64,000 bases of DNA from Prosapia bicincta (GCA_036971475.1 JBAIZL010000002.1:356451082-356515081); one strand, 5' to 3'; counted from the first letter of the stretch, positions 36,666 to 49,944 are shown. Translations and numbers: made by a program. The notes: generated by a model not told the origin, from the sequence alone.

Positions 36666-36785
36666 TATTTATTCTTTACTTTTTGTATTAAATGTAAATT
36701 CGATTCTTATTTACTTTATTTAAAGCCTATATCTGCTCGCTCACAAATGCAAGTGTTCAAGTCAGCAACAATTTCTAAATTATAC

Positions 36786-36861
36786 CCCCTTTCTCTCTCC
36801 TCTCTCTCTCTCCCTCCCTCTCTCTCTCTCTCGCTTTCTCTCTCTCTCTCCCTTTCTCTGG
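36786..36861. repeat. (CT)n-rich microsatellite in B2
   Basis: Interrupted CT tract, intermediate in length between those of B1 and B3. It encodes the low-complexity serine-leucine run of the 122-codon forward frame 36657-37025, which is not a gene. Confidence 0.95.
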
Positions 36862-37372
36862 GGGAAATGGGGAAATTTTACACGAAATTCTATAGGTTAG
36901 GAAAAATGTTTGTAAAATATTTGAACTGTAAGAGATTATACCAAGCTGTCGCTGTCTATCAAAGGGCAGTCAGCTGTAGAACTTTCGGCAAAAAAGGGAT
37001 ACTGCGCGTACCTGGTATACCATAAATAATAATATACTTCGAAAGCCTACATAGTAGGGGAAGTGGACTCGATCACTGGAGAGGAGAGTTAAGTTCGGCG
37101 TCGAGAGACCTTGGGATTTATAGAGAAAAACGTTTAGGAACCCAGCAAGCTCTCTCAGCTTGGTGGGAGCATATAAAGCAGGAGACTTTATATCTTGCCG
37201 TATACGTTTATAGACTATCCTTGAGTCTTATTGCCTTCAGTACCTCCTAGTTGTTTAGTATGCACTCTTGCGACTCATCTGTGACGCAATAACTAACGAT
37301 TTAATTATAATTATTATTTAAATAATAAGTCATAATTAGTTATTAATTATTTATTAATTATTAATTAGTTAT

Positions 37373-37820
37373 GGGCCCCCAAAACCTGCCCTAACCTCGT
37401 GGCAGCCAACCTCTAGCGAGCTATTTTCCCGAGCCAACCTCCGTCTCTTTTCATGGAGAATCTGGAGATAGGGAAATGAAACAGTACTATAAGTGTCGAC
37501 TAGAAATGATTTTTTTAACCGGGTTTTGGGTTCCCAAAACCTGTCCAGCCCTCGTTTCAGCCAACCTCTATAGCGAACTACCTCCGTCTCACATCCGCAC
37601 ATCCGGTTAGTATCCCTACCGCGATAGAAGGAACCGGGACTGATTGCCCATGTACCAAGCTCATAAGCTCTGATCATGGAAAATCAGGAGATAGTGAAAT
37701 AAAAAAGTCGCGCTAATAGCGGGATGAAAAAACCTGGCAAGAAAGAAACCCTGCTAGGAAAAGCCCCTTGACAGATCATGCAGGAATCCTGGAGCTTGGA
37801 TCGCCTTATGCTAAGGAATG
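37373..37820. repeat. GC-rich ~142-bp tandem repeat, two copies, B2
   Basis: Copies start at 37373 and about 37528, with a dispersed copy at about 38747. Slightly longer spacing than in B1 because of a ~15-bp insertion (CTATTTTCCCGAGCCA region). Preceded by the AT-only palindromic tract at 37286-37371. Confidence 0.85.
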
Positions 37821-38074
37821 AATAAGGAGGGGTCTTACCTTACAAGTACTTTGGTAGTGAGTCTATGGCAAGAATGGCATGCATCTCTTCTTCGGCTGCC
37901 TACTCGAAACTGAAAAGGCAGGCAATCAAATTAGTCCTTCCGTTGGGGCTAAGCTGCTACCCTAGGGATGTGCCACTGCGTCACCTGGAACATAACTGTG
38001 AAGCAGAATCTATTAGTATGTATATTTTTTTGTATTATGGTTAGAGCTAGGCAGTCAGTTAGGACAGCGGACGG

Positions 38075-39360
38075 ACTAGAAATGATTTTTCAACGCAGAC
38101 TGTTCTGCCATCTATGAGCCAAATGTAGTAACTATGTTAACGCTAGAAGTGCTCTGTACTAATTGACCCAAATTTGAGATCCAATTTTAGAGAAATACAA
38201 CACTTGTGTAATTATATATTGTTTCGAAATGAAATTCTGTAAAAATAAATGAATAAATTTACCTTCCAGATACAAATAGACTAATATTCCACCTCCTAAA
38301 TATCGTTAAGTTAATAAAATAACAATATAAAAAACATCCTCTCGGCCAGTCTAATTTTCATGGGCATAGAACATATAGACAATAGTTGCATTAGTTATAT
38401 GGGGAGGACCGAAGCCTCTAGGTGTCTCCGACTTTCGTCAAACCCAATTAGATTAAGCCAAATGTTCCTAACCCACTTAGAAGCAACTATGTTCTCCCTG
38501 TTAAATATTTTGGATTTTTTAAAGTTTTAATTTTATCCCGAAACGAACGTCCTCAACAGGTAAAGTAAGTGCTACTATAGGCAAGTTTAAAATATTTAAA
38601 AGTGTTTAGCAAATTTATATAATAATGTAAAGGCATAACAATCATTTAAATTGGATTAACTAAACTTTAAAAAACCAATTTCATCAAAACCAATACAATC
38701 ACTAAAAATGATTTGAAAATTTTTTTTTTTTTTTAATTTTGGTCTAAGCCCCCAAAACCCGCCCAGCCCTCGTGGCAGTCAACCTCTACCGAGCTACCTC
38801 CGTCTCACATGTTAGTATCCCTACCGAGAGTGAAGGAAACGGTATTGATCGCCCATGTACCAAGCTCATAAGCTCTTTTCCATGGAAAATTTGAAGATAG
38901 TGAAATGAAACAGTACAAGTGTCGACTAGAAATGATTTTTCAACGCAGACTGTTCTGCCATCTATGAGCCAAATTTAGTAACAATGTTAGCCCTAGATCT
39001 GCTCTACCAATTGACCCAAATTTCAGATTCAATTTTTGAGAAATACAACACTTGTGTAATTATATAATGCTTTGAAATGAAATATTGTAAAAATAATGAT
39101 TAAAATTACCTTCCAGATACAAATAGACTAATATTCCCCCTTCTAAATCACGTTAACTTAATAAATAACAATATAAATAATATCCTCTCGGCCAGTCTAA
39201 TTTGCATGCGCATAGACCATATAGGCAATAGTTGCATTAGTTATATGAGGAGGACCGAAGCCTCTAGGTGTCTCCGACTTTAGTCAAACCCAATTAGATT
39301 AAGCTATAAGACAGTGAGCCCGACACCTTAGGGGCAACTATGTTCTCCTTTTTTAATATT
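38075..39360. repeat. Spaced direct duplication of ~430 bp, B2
   Basis: Copies at 38075-38515 and 38925-39360 (offset 850), equivalent to the B1 pair. An A/T homopolymer run between them (near 38720) is longer than in B1. Confidence 0.85.
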
Positions 39361-39723
39361 TCCGCTATTCAAAACTTTTGATTTTATCCACTTTTTTTAT
39401 AATTTTTTTTTATTCATTGGTCTATTTTAATCCCACACATCAGTATACTGTATAATATATATAAGAAAAGGACCCAAATGCACAGACATTTACCATATCC
39501 TAGAAATCCTACACATCAAACCGTCATGGCTTGACCCGACATCTCAAAGCAGTGGAGATGTTTAATTTTTAAAACATGTATTATTTAATGTATTTTGTTT
39601 AAAGAAATAATAAAAATCACAATAGTGTTTTAAAATAAGAGTTTACATATTTTGTTTCAGTGTTGTCTTGTAATATAATAAATGAGTGAAAATATTTCAA
39701 ATACAAAAATTGTCATTTGTTTA

Positions 39724-39828
39724 TTCCATCTTCGCGTGAGCTACTAGTAAACACTAAACACTTTTAAATGTTCAACGGTCTGAGTTGACAAAGGGACACA
39801 TCTCCCGCAACGGCCGTCCTCAACAAAC
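39724..39828. mobile_element. Short insertion carrying the CCGTCCTCAACA tail motif, B2 only
   Basis: B1 reads straight from GTCATTTGTTAATTA to ACAAAAATTG at ~12125, whereas B2 has ~105 extra bp: CCATCTTCGCGTGAGCTACT, AAACACTTTTAAATG, GTCTGAGTTGACAAAGGGAC, ACATCTCCCGCAACGGCCGTC. Parts match other family members in both orientations (15603-15640 and 29580-29640). It looks like a recent insertion of a short fold-back element, or its precise loss from B1. Confidence 0.6.
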
Positions 39829-40114
39829 AAAAATTGTTTTAATCTATTTAAACCATTATTCTAAATGGATTATTTAATTTAATTGATTTTTATTTTAAAA
39901 ATAATCAAAATCATTGTAATGCTTTAAAGCGTTTACACAAATTAATATATTTTTTCTATAATTTAATCGTCTTATTTTTATAAATACTTCCTCATTCTAT
40001 TTTTAACTGTTTATAGTTCTTTCAATGCCATTACAACCAAGGGGATTACAAATTTAAATTTATGTTACACCTGTTTGTATTATCTTGGCATTAAAACCAC
40101 TACCTACTGATTTA

Positions 40115-40840
<726 letters not shown>

Positions 40841-42238
40841 CTTCTGTAAAATCTGAGGGGTTCTCGGTCTCATTTATTTTGAATTATCAAGACTCTACTG
40901 TATTGTAATTAAATGTCAGTTTAATTTATTATTCAACCAACTTGTTCCGATAAAATTTCACCTTCATTACAATTTTGAGATTTTAAAACTGATTGCAAAG
41001 TTTTTAACCAACCAAACCTAGCTGGTTAAATTTACTGCAGTGGTAGCCAACATAGGTTTCAGTATTACTAAGGGAACTAAAACTATGCTGCAAATAAAGT
41101 CCTCTGTCACAATATTTTTTGCTTTTCACTTTGTAGATTTTTAGTCTTTAGAACAATATTTGAACCACAATTTTAAGTGTTTTTTTTTTTTTTTAGTATC
41201 AGTTATTTTATCTTATTGGCAGCAAAATGATAATCCTTTAAGAAACACAGTCCACGTTTTCTTTTTAAAGCTAATCTGTGACACCATCATAGCATAAAAC
41301 ACTTCAATAAGTAGGTCATAGAGGTGGGGTAACTCTTAAGGTTAGGAGGAAAAAGTGTTTACAAATATACCACTTACTAGACACCTCACCATTCTCCATC
41401 ACAAGACCTGCTGATACATTTTACAAAAGACAATTTACATTATATGTTCATACCAAAAATGATTTTGATCATTTGTAACATTACTTATATTTTACAACTG
41501 TGGTTGAAAGCTTGCTGATATTAAACCATGGTGGAGTTAAAGGGGGCAAGGAGGGGCGCTTACCCCCAACTTTCAGGACAAGTGTATTATTTTTTTATAA
41601 TCAAAACCTTACAATGAATCCATTAAAATACCACAAAAATAATAACAGTGCTGACAAGTAATATACTCGGCAGTATTAGTTGTTATTTTGGTCGAATGCA
41701 AATTATTTTATAAATATGACTATTTTCAAAGAAAAATATGAACTTTATTTTAATCTTACAAGTCATGATGTTCAAAATAAAATTTTATCAATTGTTTCTG
41801 ACGACGTTTGATATTCATTGTTAGGTTTCTAACAGAAACCAAATCAGGCTTATTTTTAGACGTATTACTTTGCAAAATTCAAAAAAAATTTAAAATTTTG
41901 CCAAGTTATAGGTCTAAAAGACCCCAATTTTCGCTCTATAAGAAACATATATAAGAAACATATCGTTGAACACCTTATCTTATCTTACCAATCAAAAAAT
42001 AGTTTAAAACCGGTACCTTATATTGTATGTTTTTGGATGCTGGCTCGATGTCAACAAGCCTTAAATGTTCTCTATTTATTTAGGGAATATTTGGACCCCG
42101 GGGAAATCTGTGCCCCCCAGAATAAAACTTATAACTCAGCCCATGTATTGAAGTGCCCACAACTGTTTCCAAAAACCCTCCTAAAATAGTTAATTTCATA
42201 TTACTTCTTTAAACAATAAAAATGAATAAGACATATAT

Positions 42239-42538
42239 TTAACATATACTGCTAATTAACCAACACAAATAGTGGAATGTGAAGAAGTAGACGAAGTATA
42301 AAATCTTATAGTAGTTAGATGAAGTAGGGAGCTGTCCACTGTCCAGTGATGGAAACTTCTTCACTAACTGGCTAGAAAATGAATCTATCTGGCCGGTCAT
42401 TGTAAAAATGATGACATAATAAATTTCTGGAGCCCGAAGGGTAATTAATTTATTAAAATGTGGAATTATGGAGATTTGGGCATTTACTTCCGTTTTCAAA
42501 ATTTTTATTATACTGCATTTTAAGTACACGATGCACAA
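42239..42538 (-). other. 99-codon open frame, B2 copy, probably non-coding
   Basis: See 14502-14801. This copy differs from B1 by about 11 bases, about 10 of which change the residue. Confidence 0.5.
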
Positions 42539-44840
42539 TAACTAAAAACAAGACAGTTTTACAATTTATTATACTAATCTCATATCTAAATTGCACTTAA
42601 TAACGAACTTGGTAGAACAAACTAATGACAATATAATAAATGAAGTGAAAATGATACATATACAGATATGGCTGCTCTAAAAACATTCAATAAACAAGTG
42701 ATAACATAAGATGTATGTTTAATTATCAATTCATATATTAGCAAATTAATTTAGTATAAATCAAAGTATAAAGAGTATTGTTAATAATTTATTAAGAAAA
42801 AATTCTCAATTTTTTATACAATGTTGTTTATCCATTATTACTTTCATTATATTTATTGTGGGTACACAAAATTACTGGCTCAAGTAGAATAAATTTTTCT
42901 ATTATTTTAAGTTCTCATGATACTTTCCTAGAGATATTGAAATGAAAATAATCTTAAGTGCCTTTGATATTAGACCTTGATAATTAGGGGTAAACAGGCC
43001 AATCAGGCTTTGGCAGCTAACGTGTTAATTGATGTCTGTTTTAAAATTGTATTACATTTTTTAAGATCTAATGGTCACTACGGTCAAAGTTTATGTCTTA
43101 TAAGCAAACTATTTAATTTTTTTTACTATTGACTTTCAAACACAGAGAAGAACGATTTATCATAACTCTATAAGCCAATTATAGGTTCAAACTACGTGAA
43201 AACACTTCATTTAATAGTAAAGCTACACACTCTCAAGGCTTTCTACATTGAAATCATAGAGTTAATGCAGATCCCTGTCAATAAAGATAATGAGTTCAAC
43301 TAAACATTTGTAAATATTTACAAACTTGCTATTTACAACTGTTTAGTGAAAACTAGTAGCTCACGTGAAGATGGAATCAACTAATATGAATTAGTTAAAA
43401 TCTCTCAAAATTGATAGACAATAAAAAGTTTTTTGTTTGTAAATAGCTTTACAATATTAACGTGAACATATTAAATATAACATTACATATGAACATTGCA
43501 ATAAATAAATATCCTTCTTGTTGAGCCTTCTTCATACCCGTCTAAAATTTAATATAGAAATGTATATCTGTTACTACTCTTGTTAGAGAAGTCCTACAAA
43601 CTGTTCCCAATAACTACCGGTATATCTAATATAAATCTAGCAATAGGTCTTGCCAACCAAACCGTCCCAAGATACCTGACTCTGGAGGGTTTTCCAAAAT
43701 GGTCACTTTTATCACTGATCAATGGGGTACTCTATTGTGCATGGCTTCCACCTCTCAGTGAGCCTGTTACGTTATCTAAAGACCTTTAGGAGTTGAATAC
43801 GTATGAAGAAATAATTTTATGTAAAGCCATTTGGAGAATTAATTTGTATTAACAGAGTGTAAAAATGATGTAGCATTTATAGCATTATGGATTGACCTGT
43901 GGTTCTATCCATTAGCGTTGTGGCCTCAAGGTTACACATCCATGTTTAGATTATTTGAGAATTTTCATTAGCATCTGATCACTTCTGTTTGTATCAGATA
44001 TCTATAATTCTTGCATTACATAATGGAATGATCTCTTTAAAAACTATTGTCCCTGATGATATATAAAATTTAAGGTTTATATACCTCTGAAGATATAGTT
44101 TACGTTAAAACTTGTTTTCTCAACATTCAAACATCTCTCATTTATTCATTTTATTAAAGAAAATCTAACTATTATCTAACAACTTTAAAAAGGTAATAAG
44201 TTCTTCCCAACAGCTAATATTACCTACTATCACAGCAAAACTATATACTTATTTGGTTCTCTATATCACTATGAATACAACATACAACTAATTTATATAG
44301 TCTTATTAATAATGACGCAAACATAAATTAAGAGCCTTTGATACTAGTTAATTACAGATTATTATTCTTAAAATGCCAATTATATCCTTGGTAATAACAT
44401 TCTCCAAGATATATTTTCCCTATAACACAATAAATATAATATATACACGTGTATATATAAAATACTACTACGATAAATAGTTTCTCATATAATGCAATTC
44501 ATAATTTTTCAGTAATAAAATACGATCAACTTACTCTACGCACTTAAATTATAAAACAAATATTGGAGTGACTAAAATGAAGGCAAGTTGTATAGTTGTC
44601 ATGAAAATACATTATTGCTTAGCCCATTTTACAATAAGATAGTGAGAGATTATTCATTAAGGAAGAGAAGTATCTGCAGAAGAAAAATGGAGTCTCAGAA
44701 CTATAAGATGAGTTTTTATTTTTATTTCTTACAACCTAGTTATAATTGTTGTTTTACATTTATCTTATTAACAACATCAGTTTTGTTTTCCATAACAATT
44801 AGTAAAACCTTTACATTTGAATTTGGTAAAGCAACAACTT

Positions 44841-45027
44841 GCTGACACTTCCAACCATGTAATAGAAGCAAGAGACACTTACACAGACATCAACCTAAAA
44901 ACTCTCCGCATAAAAAAAGGACACAACACTAAAGCAGTAGATAACTTACAGACATAAAAAAGCAAGAACAGAAGATATATTTAATGAAATAATTCAATCC
45001 AAACACTTACACTTTCTGGCAACATAT
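44841..45027 (+). pseudogene. PLE (third family) C-terminal GIY-YIG region, C2
   Basis: Forward reading gives DTSNHVIEARDTYTDI, NLKTLRIKKGHNTKAVDNL, then after a shift of frame YRHKKARTEDIFNEIIQSKH. The order (LxxLRxxKKG, then a Y-RHKK block, then NEIIQSKH) is that of PLE endonuclease C-termini. C1 lacks 23 bp in the middle and everything after AGTAGATAA. Dead through frameshift; no upstream catalytic part is present. Confidence 0.6.
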
Positions 45028-45339
45028 ATAGACCACTTATAAAGCCACACAGCAGACTAGCTTCAAGAAAATGCCATAAACGCCGATAAAGATTGTTTAA
45101 TACTATTAAACATTTTGCTCAGTAATATTTTCATAAATTTACTTTAATTATCAGTTGTTTAATTATTATGTTCAAATGTAGCAGTTTTGCCTACAGCAAA
45201 TCCCGGTAAATTTATGAACAAACTTAATAAGACAAATTTTTTTGTTTATACAAGACAATCTTTATCAGAAAGCCCAAGTCAAATCCAAATTATGAATTAT
45301 AAATTAATAACACCTCTTAAATCACAAAAAACTTTATAT

Positions 45340-45385
45340 TTATGTCCTGATGTACATTTCGATTATATACCAATCATCTTCAGAA
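45340..45385 (-). repeat. PLE-type tail motif in the C2-specific stretch
   Basis: Reverse strand: CTTCTGAAGATGATTGGTAT, then ATAATCGAAATGTACATCAG. It resembles the palindrome arm at 23099-23130 (CTGATGATG...GTCATCGAAATGTACAT). It is on the opposite strand to the PLE remnant just upstream, so it belongs to another insertion. Confidence 0.5.
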
Positions 45386-45467
45386 GAAATTACTACGAGA
45401 CTAACTACATCTGGACTGTTAAAGCCCTCATTAATTATAATTAATAATAACGGTCATAATTAATAAT

Positions 45468-45555
45468 TGATAAAATATCGCGTTGTATAAAATTGAATAT
45501 AAAATACATAGAGAGGAAATCTAGATTTAAAGGTTGTAAACAACTTGAAAGGGTT
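45468..45555. repeat. ~90-bp repeat, paired with 47730-47815
   Basis: Both copies contain GATAAAATA-CGCGTTGTATAAAA, ATATAAAAT and AGATTTAAAG..TGTAAACAACT with about 85 percent identity by eye. Both lie in C2-specific DNA. Unknown family. Confidence 0.6.
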
Positions 45556-45884
45556 TACCTTAGATATATTGCATCCACTCTCAGCGAGTAAGCTTAGGCG
45601 TTTTAAATTTCTTTGTCAATTTGCAGCATCGGCGTATGTTATGCTTGCTGAGGTAATCCTTGGCAATCCTGGATATTTAGTGTTGAAAATCTTTAGGGAA
45701 TTTAATGTCATTTTATAGAAAATATTTGGTGAAACAAAAATAACTAGTAAAAGAGTGAGTCGCTCTTAAATCAGTGTGAAAAATTATGGATCGCACTGTC
45801 TTAGGATATAGGTTTATTTGTGTTTGTATTGGTGGATGGATATATAGCACTGATTTGAATTCTCTTACTCCATTCCTCTACACT

Positions 45885-45887
<3 letters not shown>

Positions 45888-45933
<46 letters not shown>

Positions 45934-45980
45934 TTGCACACACACACACACACCCATACACACATACACACACACTGGAC
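45888..45980. repeat. (CT)n and (CA)n microsatellites, C2-specific
   Basis: About 20 CT units followed by interrupted CA units. They give the serine-leucine and threonine-histidine run of the forward frame 45786-46052, which is not a gene. Confidence 0.95.
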
Positions 45981-46194
45981 CTCCCTGTCTGCAAATCTAG
46001 CGGAAACTGTAAATCATCGATTGTAATTCACAGACACACACAGAGCTTATAACCTTTTTATTTCCCTGATAGTTTTTAAAGTAACAATAAAAAAAAACGT
46101 CATATTATATATATATAAAAATACAAAGGAAAACTGTTTTGCACGATATAATTGTTACATTTGGTGTTCAATTGCTAACTTATATAGATTAAAA

Positions 46195-46935
46195 GTGTGT
46201 GTGGCGGTTAAGTAATAATTGGCTTAGATTGATTTAAGCTTGTAGCTTTGGGATATAGGTTTTTGGAAAACCTGCGAAGGAATAATATTTTTTGTGTTAC
46301 AAAATACATTTGATTTTGAAGGACCATTTTGTGTGAAAAGAGCTATTTAACACTAGTGTAGACATTTCCTAAAAATTCCCGTTTTATATAAGTGTATAAA
46401 AATTAGGAAGGATAAATACAAAACTAAAACTATGTGTTTAGATATTCAAAACAGGGAAGAATAATACAGTGGGTTTTTAATGGAAATTTTTATGTTTGGA
46501 GTTTATGCTAGCATTATTTGTGTGTAATATTTAGAAAGGGAATTGTACATTGATGTTTTGCTTTAGATTATTGTGTGTGTAATGGATAGGTAATAGTTGG
46601 TTATGATTGCTTTAAGCATGAAGCCTTGGGAAATAAGTTTTTTAAAACTTGCAAAGGAATAACATTCTTTGTGTTAGAAAATACATTTGATTTTAAAAGA
46701 CCATCTTGCGTGAGAAGAGCTATCTAACACTAGTGTAGACATTTCCTAAAAATCCTCTTTATATAAGTGTAGGAAAAATAAACACAATCCTAAAACTATG
46801 TGATTAGATATAAAACAGAGAAAAAACTACAGTTTGTTTTTAATGGAAATGTTTATGTTTGGAGTTTATGCTAGCATTATTTGTGTGTAATATTTAGAAA
46901 GGGAATTGAATATTGATGTCTTGCGTTTGTATATT
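46195..46935. repeat. ~377-bp tandem duplication, C2-specific
   Basis: 46195-46571 and 46572-46935 share TTAAGC..G.AGC.TTGGGA, AAATACATTTGATTTT, GAGCTAT.TAACACTAGTGT and GGAGTTTATGCTAGCATTAT with moderate divergence. Not found elsewhere in the window. No coding potential. Confidence 0.85.
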
Positions 46936-47350
46936 TCGAGAGATTGTAACGGGGAAATTTGTAATAAAAAAAATCTATAATGAAACATTTACTACCAAAA
47001 TTTTAGATAAAATCGTTTTATAAAAAAGACATTTTAGATATATATCCTAATAAAAAAGGGAAAACGTTTATCTTTAACGTACTATGAGATACTAACCATC
47101 AAAGTGACCATCACATAGAGTAATAATAAGTTATAGATGGAAACAATTAATGTTGTTATTGCATTTGCAGACTAATGGTGAGCCATTGTATAGATGATGG
47201 TGAAAATGAAAATAATAAGATTAAACAAGCTAAGCAAGAATGACCCTATGACACTATGTTTAGTGTAATGTAACTTACAACTGTTCTGTTCCGTTGATAA
47301 TATCGGTTTTTATTTCTGCTTAAATTTAGCTATAGATTCATTAGAACTGA

Positions 47351-47449
47351 GTGCAAACTGATGGTAGCCAAGCAGAGTGTGTTTTGAGAAAGCACCCCAG
47401 AGTCCATCAGAGCTCCACAGAGCCCCCTGCATCGTGCAGTGCGCAAAGG
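47351..47449 (+). other. Exon-like GC-rich island with splice-donor consensus
   Basis: A locally GC-rich stretch in AT-rich DNA, open in one frame (DGSQAECVLRKHPRVHQSST...) and ending GCGCAAAG|GTGAGTTGG at 47448/47449, a near-consensus 5' splice site. No convincing acceptor (pyrimidine tract plus AG) lies upstream, so if real it would be a first or non-coding exon. C1 has different DNA here. Unrecognised; it may be chance or a captured fragment. Confidence 0.3.
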
Positions 47450-48304
47450 TGAGTTGGTGGGTTGCTTATGTACGCTGTAATGTATGAGTAGTTGGGTATT
47501 TGGTTTCATTGTGTTCTGCTATGTAACGACTTTTAATGAAAAGACACAACTTGGTCACTAAGTTTTAATCCAGGGCTAAAGTTTTATTTTGAAATATTTT
47601 TTTTTTTGGTTACGCCCGCTTTCCCTCCTGTAACACAATAGCTCCAGGCTGTAGGCTATGCCATGAAAATACAACATACCGTAATGGGATTTTTGAAAAA
47701 TATAGTCTTAAATTTAGCCTAAAATTAAAATGATAAAATACGCGTTGTATAAAAATGCATATAAAATTCAGTAGAAGGAATTTTAGATTTAAAGACTGTA
47801 AACAACTGAAAAGTATTTAGACATGAAAAACCCATGTTTTCTGAGGTAAACATAATGGACTTGCCTAAGGATTAGTGGCGAGTGGTGTTAGCGCGTTGTG
47901 GCGATAATTCTTTTGTTTCCTAACCAGCATTGCATGCAAGGCGTAAACGTTGCCAGAAAGCAAGCAATTGCTTCTATACACAGTAGCTGTTAGATTTTAT
48001 AGTTTACAATCCAATTTTTTTCTCATCTATAATTGTTTCGAATAAGCTAGAAATAATTATAACATAATTTTCTGTTTAATTAAAGCTGGAAACAACCTTT
48101 AGATACACACATTAACATATAAACACACAGAACTGATGAAATATATCGGTTGTGGTCCGATTTAATAGCCCGATATCTAGTGAGCCGTCAGCTGAGCTCT
48201 GTGTAATAATGTTACATTGAAATTTAAAAAAATTAATATTATAAAGATATTACCATCTCATATATTTTCGAAAGACTTGTATTTTATACGCAGTACATTG
48301 TATT

Positions 48305-48308
<4 letters not shown>

Positions 48309-48336
<28 letters not shown>
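48309..48336. repeat. (AT)n microsatellite, C2
   Basis: About 14 AT units; C1 at about 26110 has only about four. Confidence 0.9.
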
Positions 48337-48339
<3 letters not shown>

Positions 48340-48780
48340 AAAACTAAGTACTTTTATTAAACCTTTATTGAATATTTAACCTTACTGCTGTTGTACGTGT
48401 ATGCAACGAGATAACCCTAAGCTTGGCGAAGTCCTCATACTGAGTATGTATGTCGCTGTAACGCAGCCAGTAGCCCACTCTGGTAGCTAACTTATGCAAC
48501 CAATGCGAGATGTTTCTACTTAGGTGTCATTTAACGTCATACTAATGCTTTAAGACAGTCATAGTTTAAGAAAATATGATCATAAGACCTCAGAGCAAAC
48601 ATTATATACTCGTTTCACAAAGTTCAAAGAAATATCAAACCTACAAGGCTTCTGTAGAAGTTCGATCAAACTCCACACTTTGTTACAGCGGTTGTCTCGT
48701 GGATATAAGACATAAGTAATATTAGAGCAAGTGATTAATAAATAACTAAACATGAACTCACAATCATACTTTGTTGTGGT

Positions 48781-48816
48781 ACGCGTCTCGATGTTTCGGG
48801 TTTTCCTCATTATCAG
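48781..48816 (-). repeat. PLE-type tail motif, C2 copy
   Basis: Same sequence as 26563-26599: CTGATAATGAGG...GAAACATCGAGACGCGT on the reverse strand. Confidence 0.5.
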
Positions 48817-49278
48817 TGAATACACTACACAATGCATTACGTTTTAGTAACACGTGTTGTGTGACGACTGTGCATAGATCTCAATCTCTAATAGAAACTA
48901 CGTGATTGTATATCCCCACTGTGGTAATTCAGTCAAATGCAATCATACTGCAGCATTGCATGCAAGGCGTAAACGTTGGCAGAAAGCAAGCAATTGCTTC
49001 TATACACAATAGCTGTTAGATTTTATAGTTTACAATCCAAATTTTTTTTTATCTATAGTTGTTTCGAATAAGCTAGAAATAATTATAACATAATTTTCTG
49101 TTTTAAAGCGGTAAAACAACCTTTAGATACACAAAGGAACCAATAAACACACAGAACTGACGAAATATATCGGCTGTGGTCCGATTTAATAAATCAAGAG
49201 CTAGTAACGTCAGCTGAGCTCTGTGTACTGATGAGCTTGCTTCGTTTATTGCTGGTGTGTGTTTTTACTGTTCGCCGA

Positions 49279-49715
49279 AATGGATATTGACGAAATTATT
49301 GAGCAACAACTCAACATTATTTTCTTGGTGAACCAATTTTCTTTTCAGAAAAATCTCTAAGCATTAAGAGTTTTTAAGAAGACCAGAGGAGGCCAAGGAA
49401 GGCTGCGGCAACCTTCTAAGTTGAACACATTAATTGCTTTGCAGTCACAACCTTTTCTCTGTCGGCAAAACTGTGAGAATGTTCATGAAGGAAGTAATTT
49501 TGGCGAATCAACAACACACATAAATGCACAGTTAAAACCTCTGATAAATCATTTTGGGCATGTTCAAGTTGCTGACACGGATCTGAAGTACATTAGAACT
49601 ATAAGAATTTCTTCATTAACTTTTAAATTTTACCTTTGTAGAAAAACCGTAAGATTGTTTAAACAAAACTCTTTTCAAAAGAAACAGAAGTACTTTTTGT
49701 TTATGACACAGGCGT
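49279..49715 (+). pseudogene. Frame with one internal stop, unknown, C2 copy
   Basis: Starts MDIDEIIEQQLNIIFLVNQF at CGAAATGG and shares the TAA (codon 29) with the C1 copy. It loses 6 bp in frame (near codon 82) and has one extra A near the end, changing the C-terminus. See 27065-27496. Confidence 0.35.
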
Positions 49716-49944
49716 AATTTGATGCAAAGTACAATATATTAATATTGGAAATCTTCTTTTTAAAACTCTAGATACATATATAGGATTTTATAAATTTTTA
49801 GCCTAGCATATATTATTTTAAATATATGTTTTTATATCTATTATGTTGTTAATTTTAAGTTTCGGTTTTTATGTATGTTTTGTTTATAATTTACTTATGT
49901 CATTTATTTGTCAAGTATTTAATTTGTGAGTAAGGGACTCTATG

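Larger units (their letters stand above)
47925..49225. repeat. 1,026-bp partial tandem duplication in C2
   Basis: CAGCATTGCATGCAAGGCGT occurs at 47925 and 48951; 47925-48205 and 48951-49225 both match C1 26733-27012, and 48206-48950 matches 26020-26732. The junction at about 48205 joins GAGCTCTGTGTA to ATAATGTTACATTG, so the event was a tandem duplication of the C1-type 26,020-27,012 segment, with its left part then lost or replaced. Confidence 0.85.

Noticed and set aside
36657..37025. 122-codon forward frame in B2
   Set aside because: Most of it is the CT microsatellite (SLSLSL); the B1 counterpart is interrupted by stops and B3 by length change.
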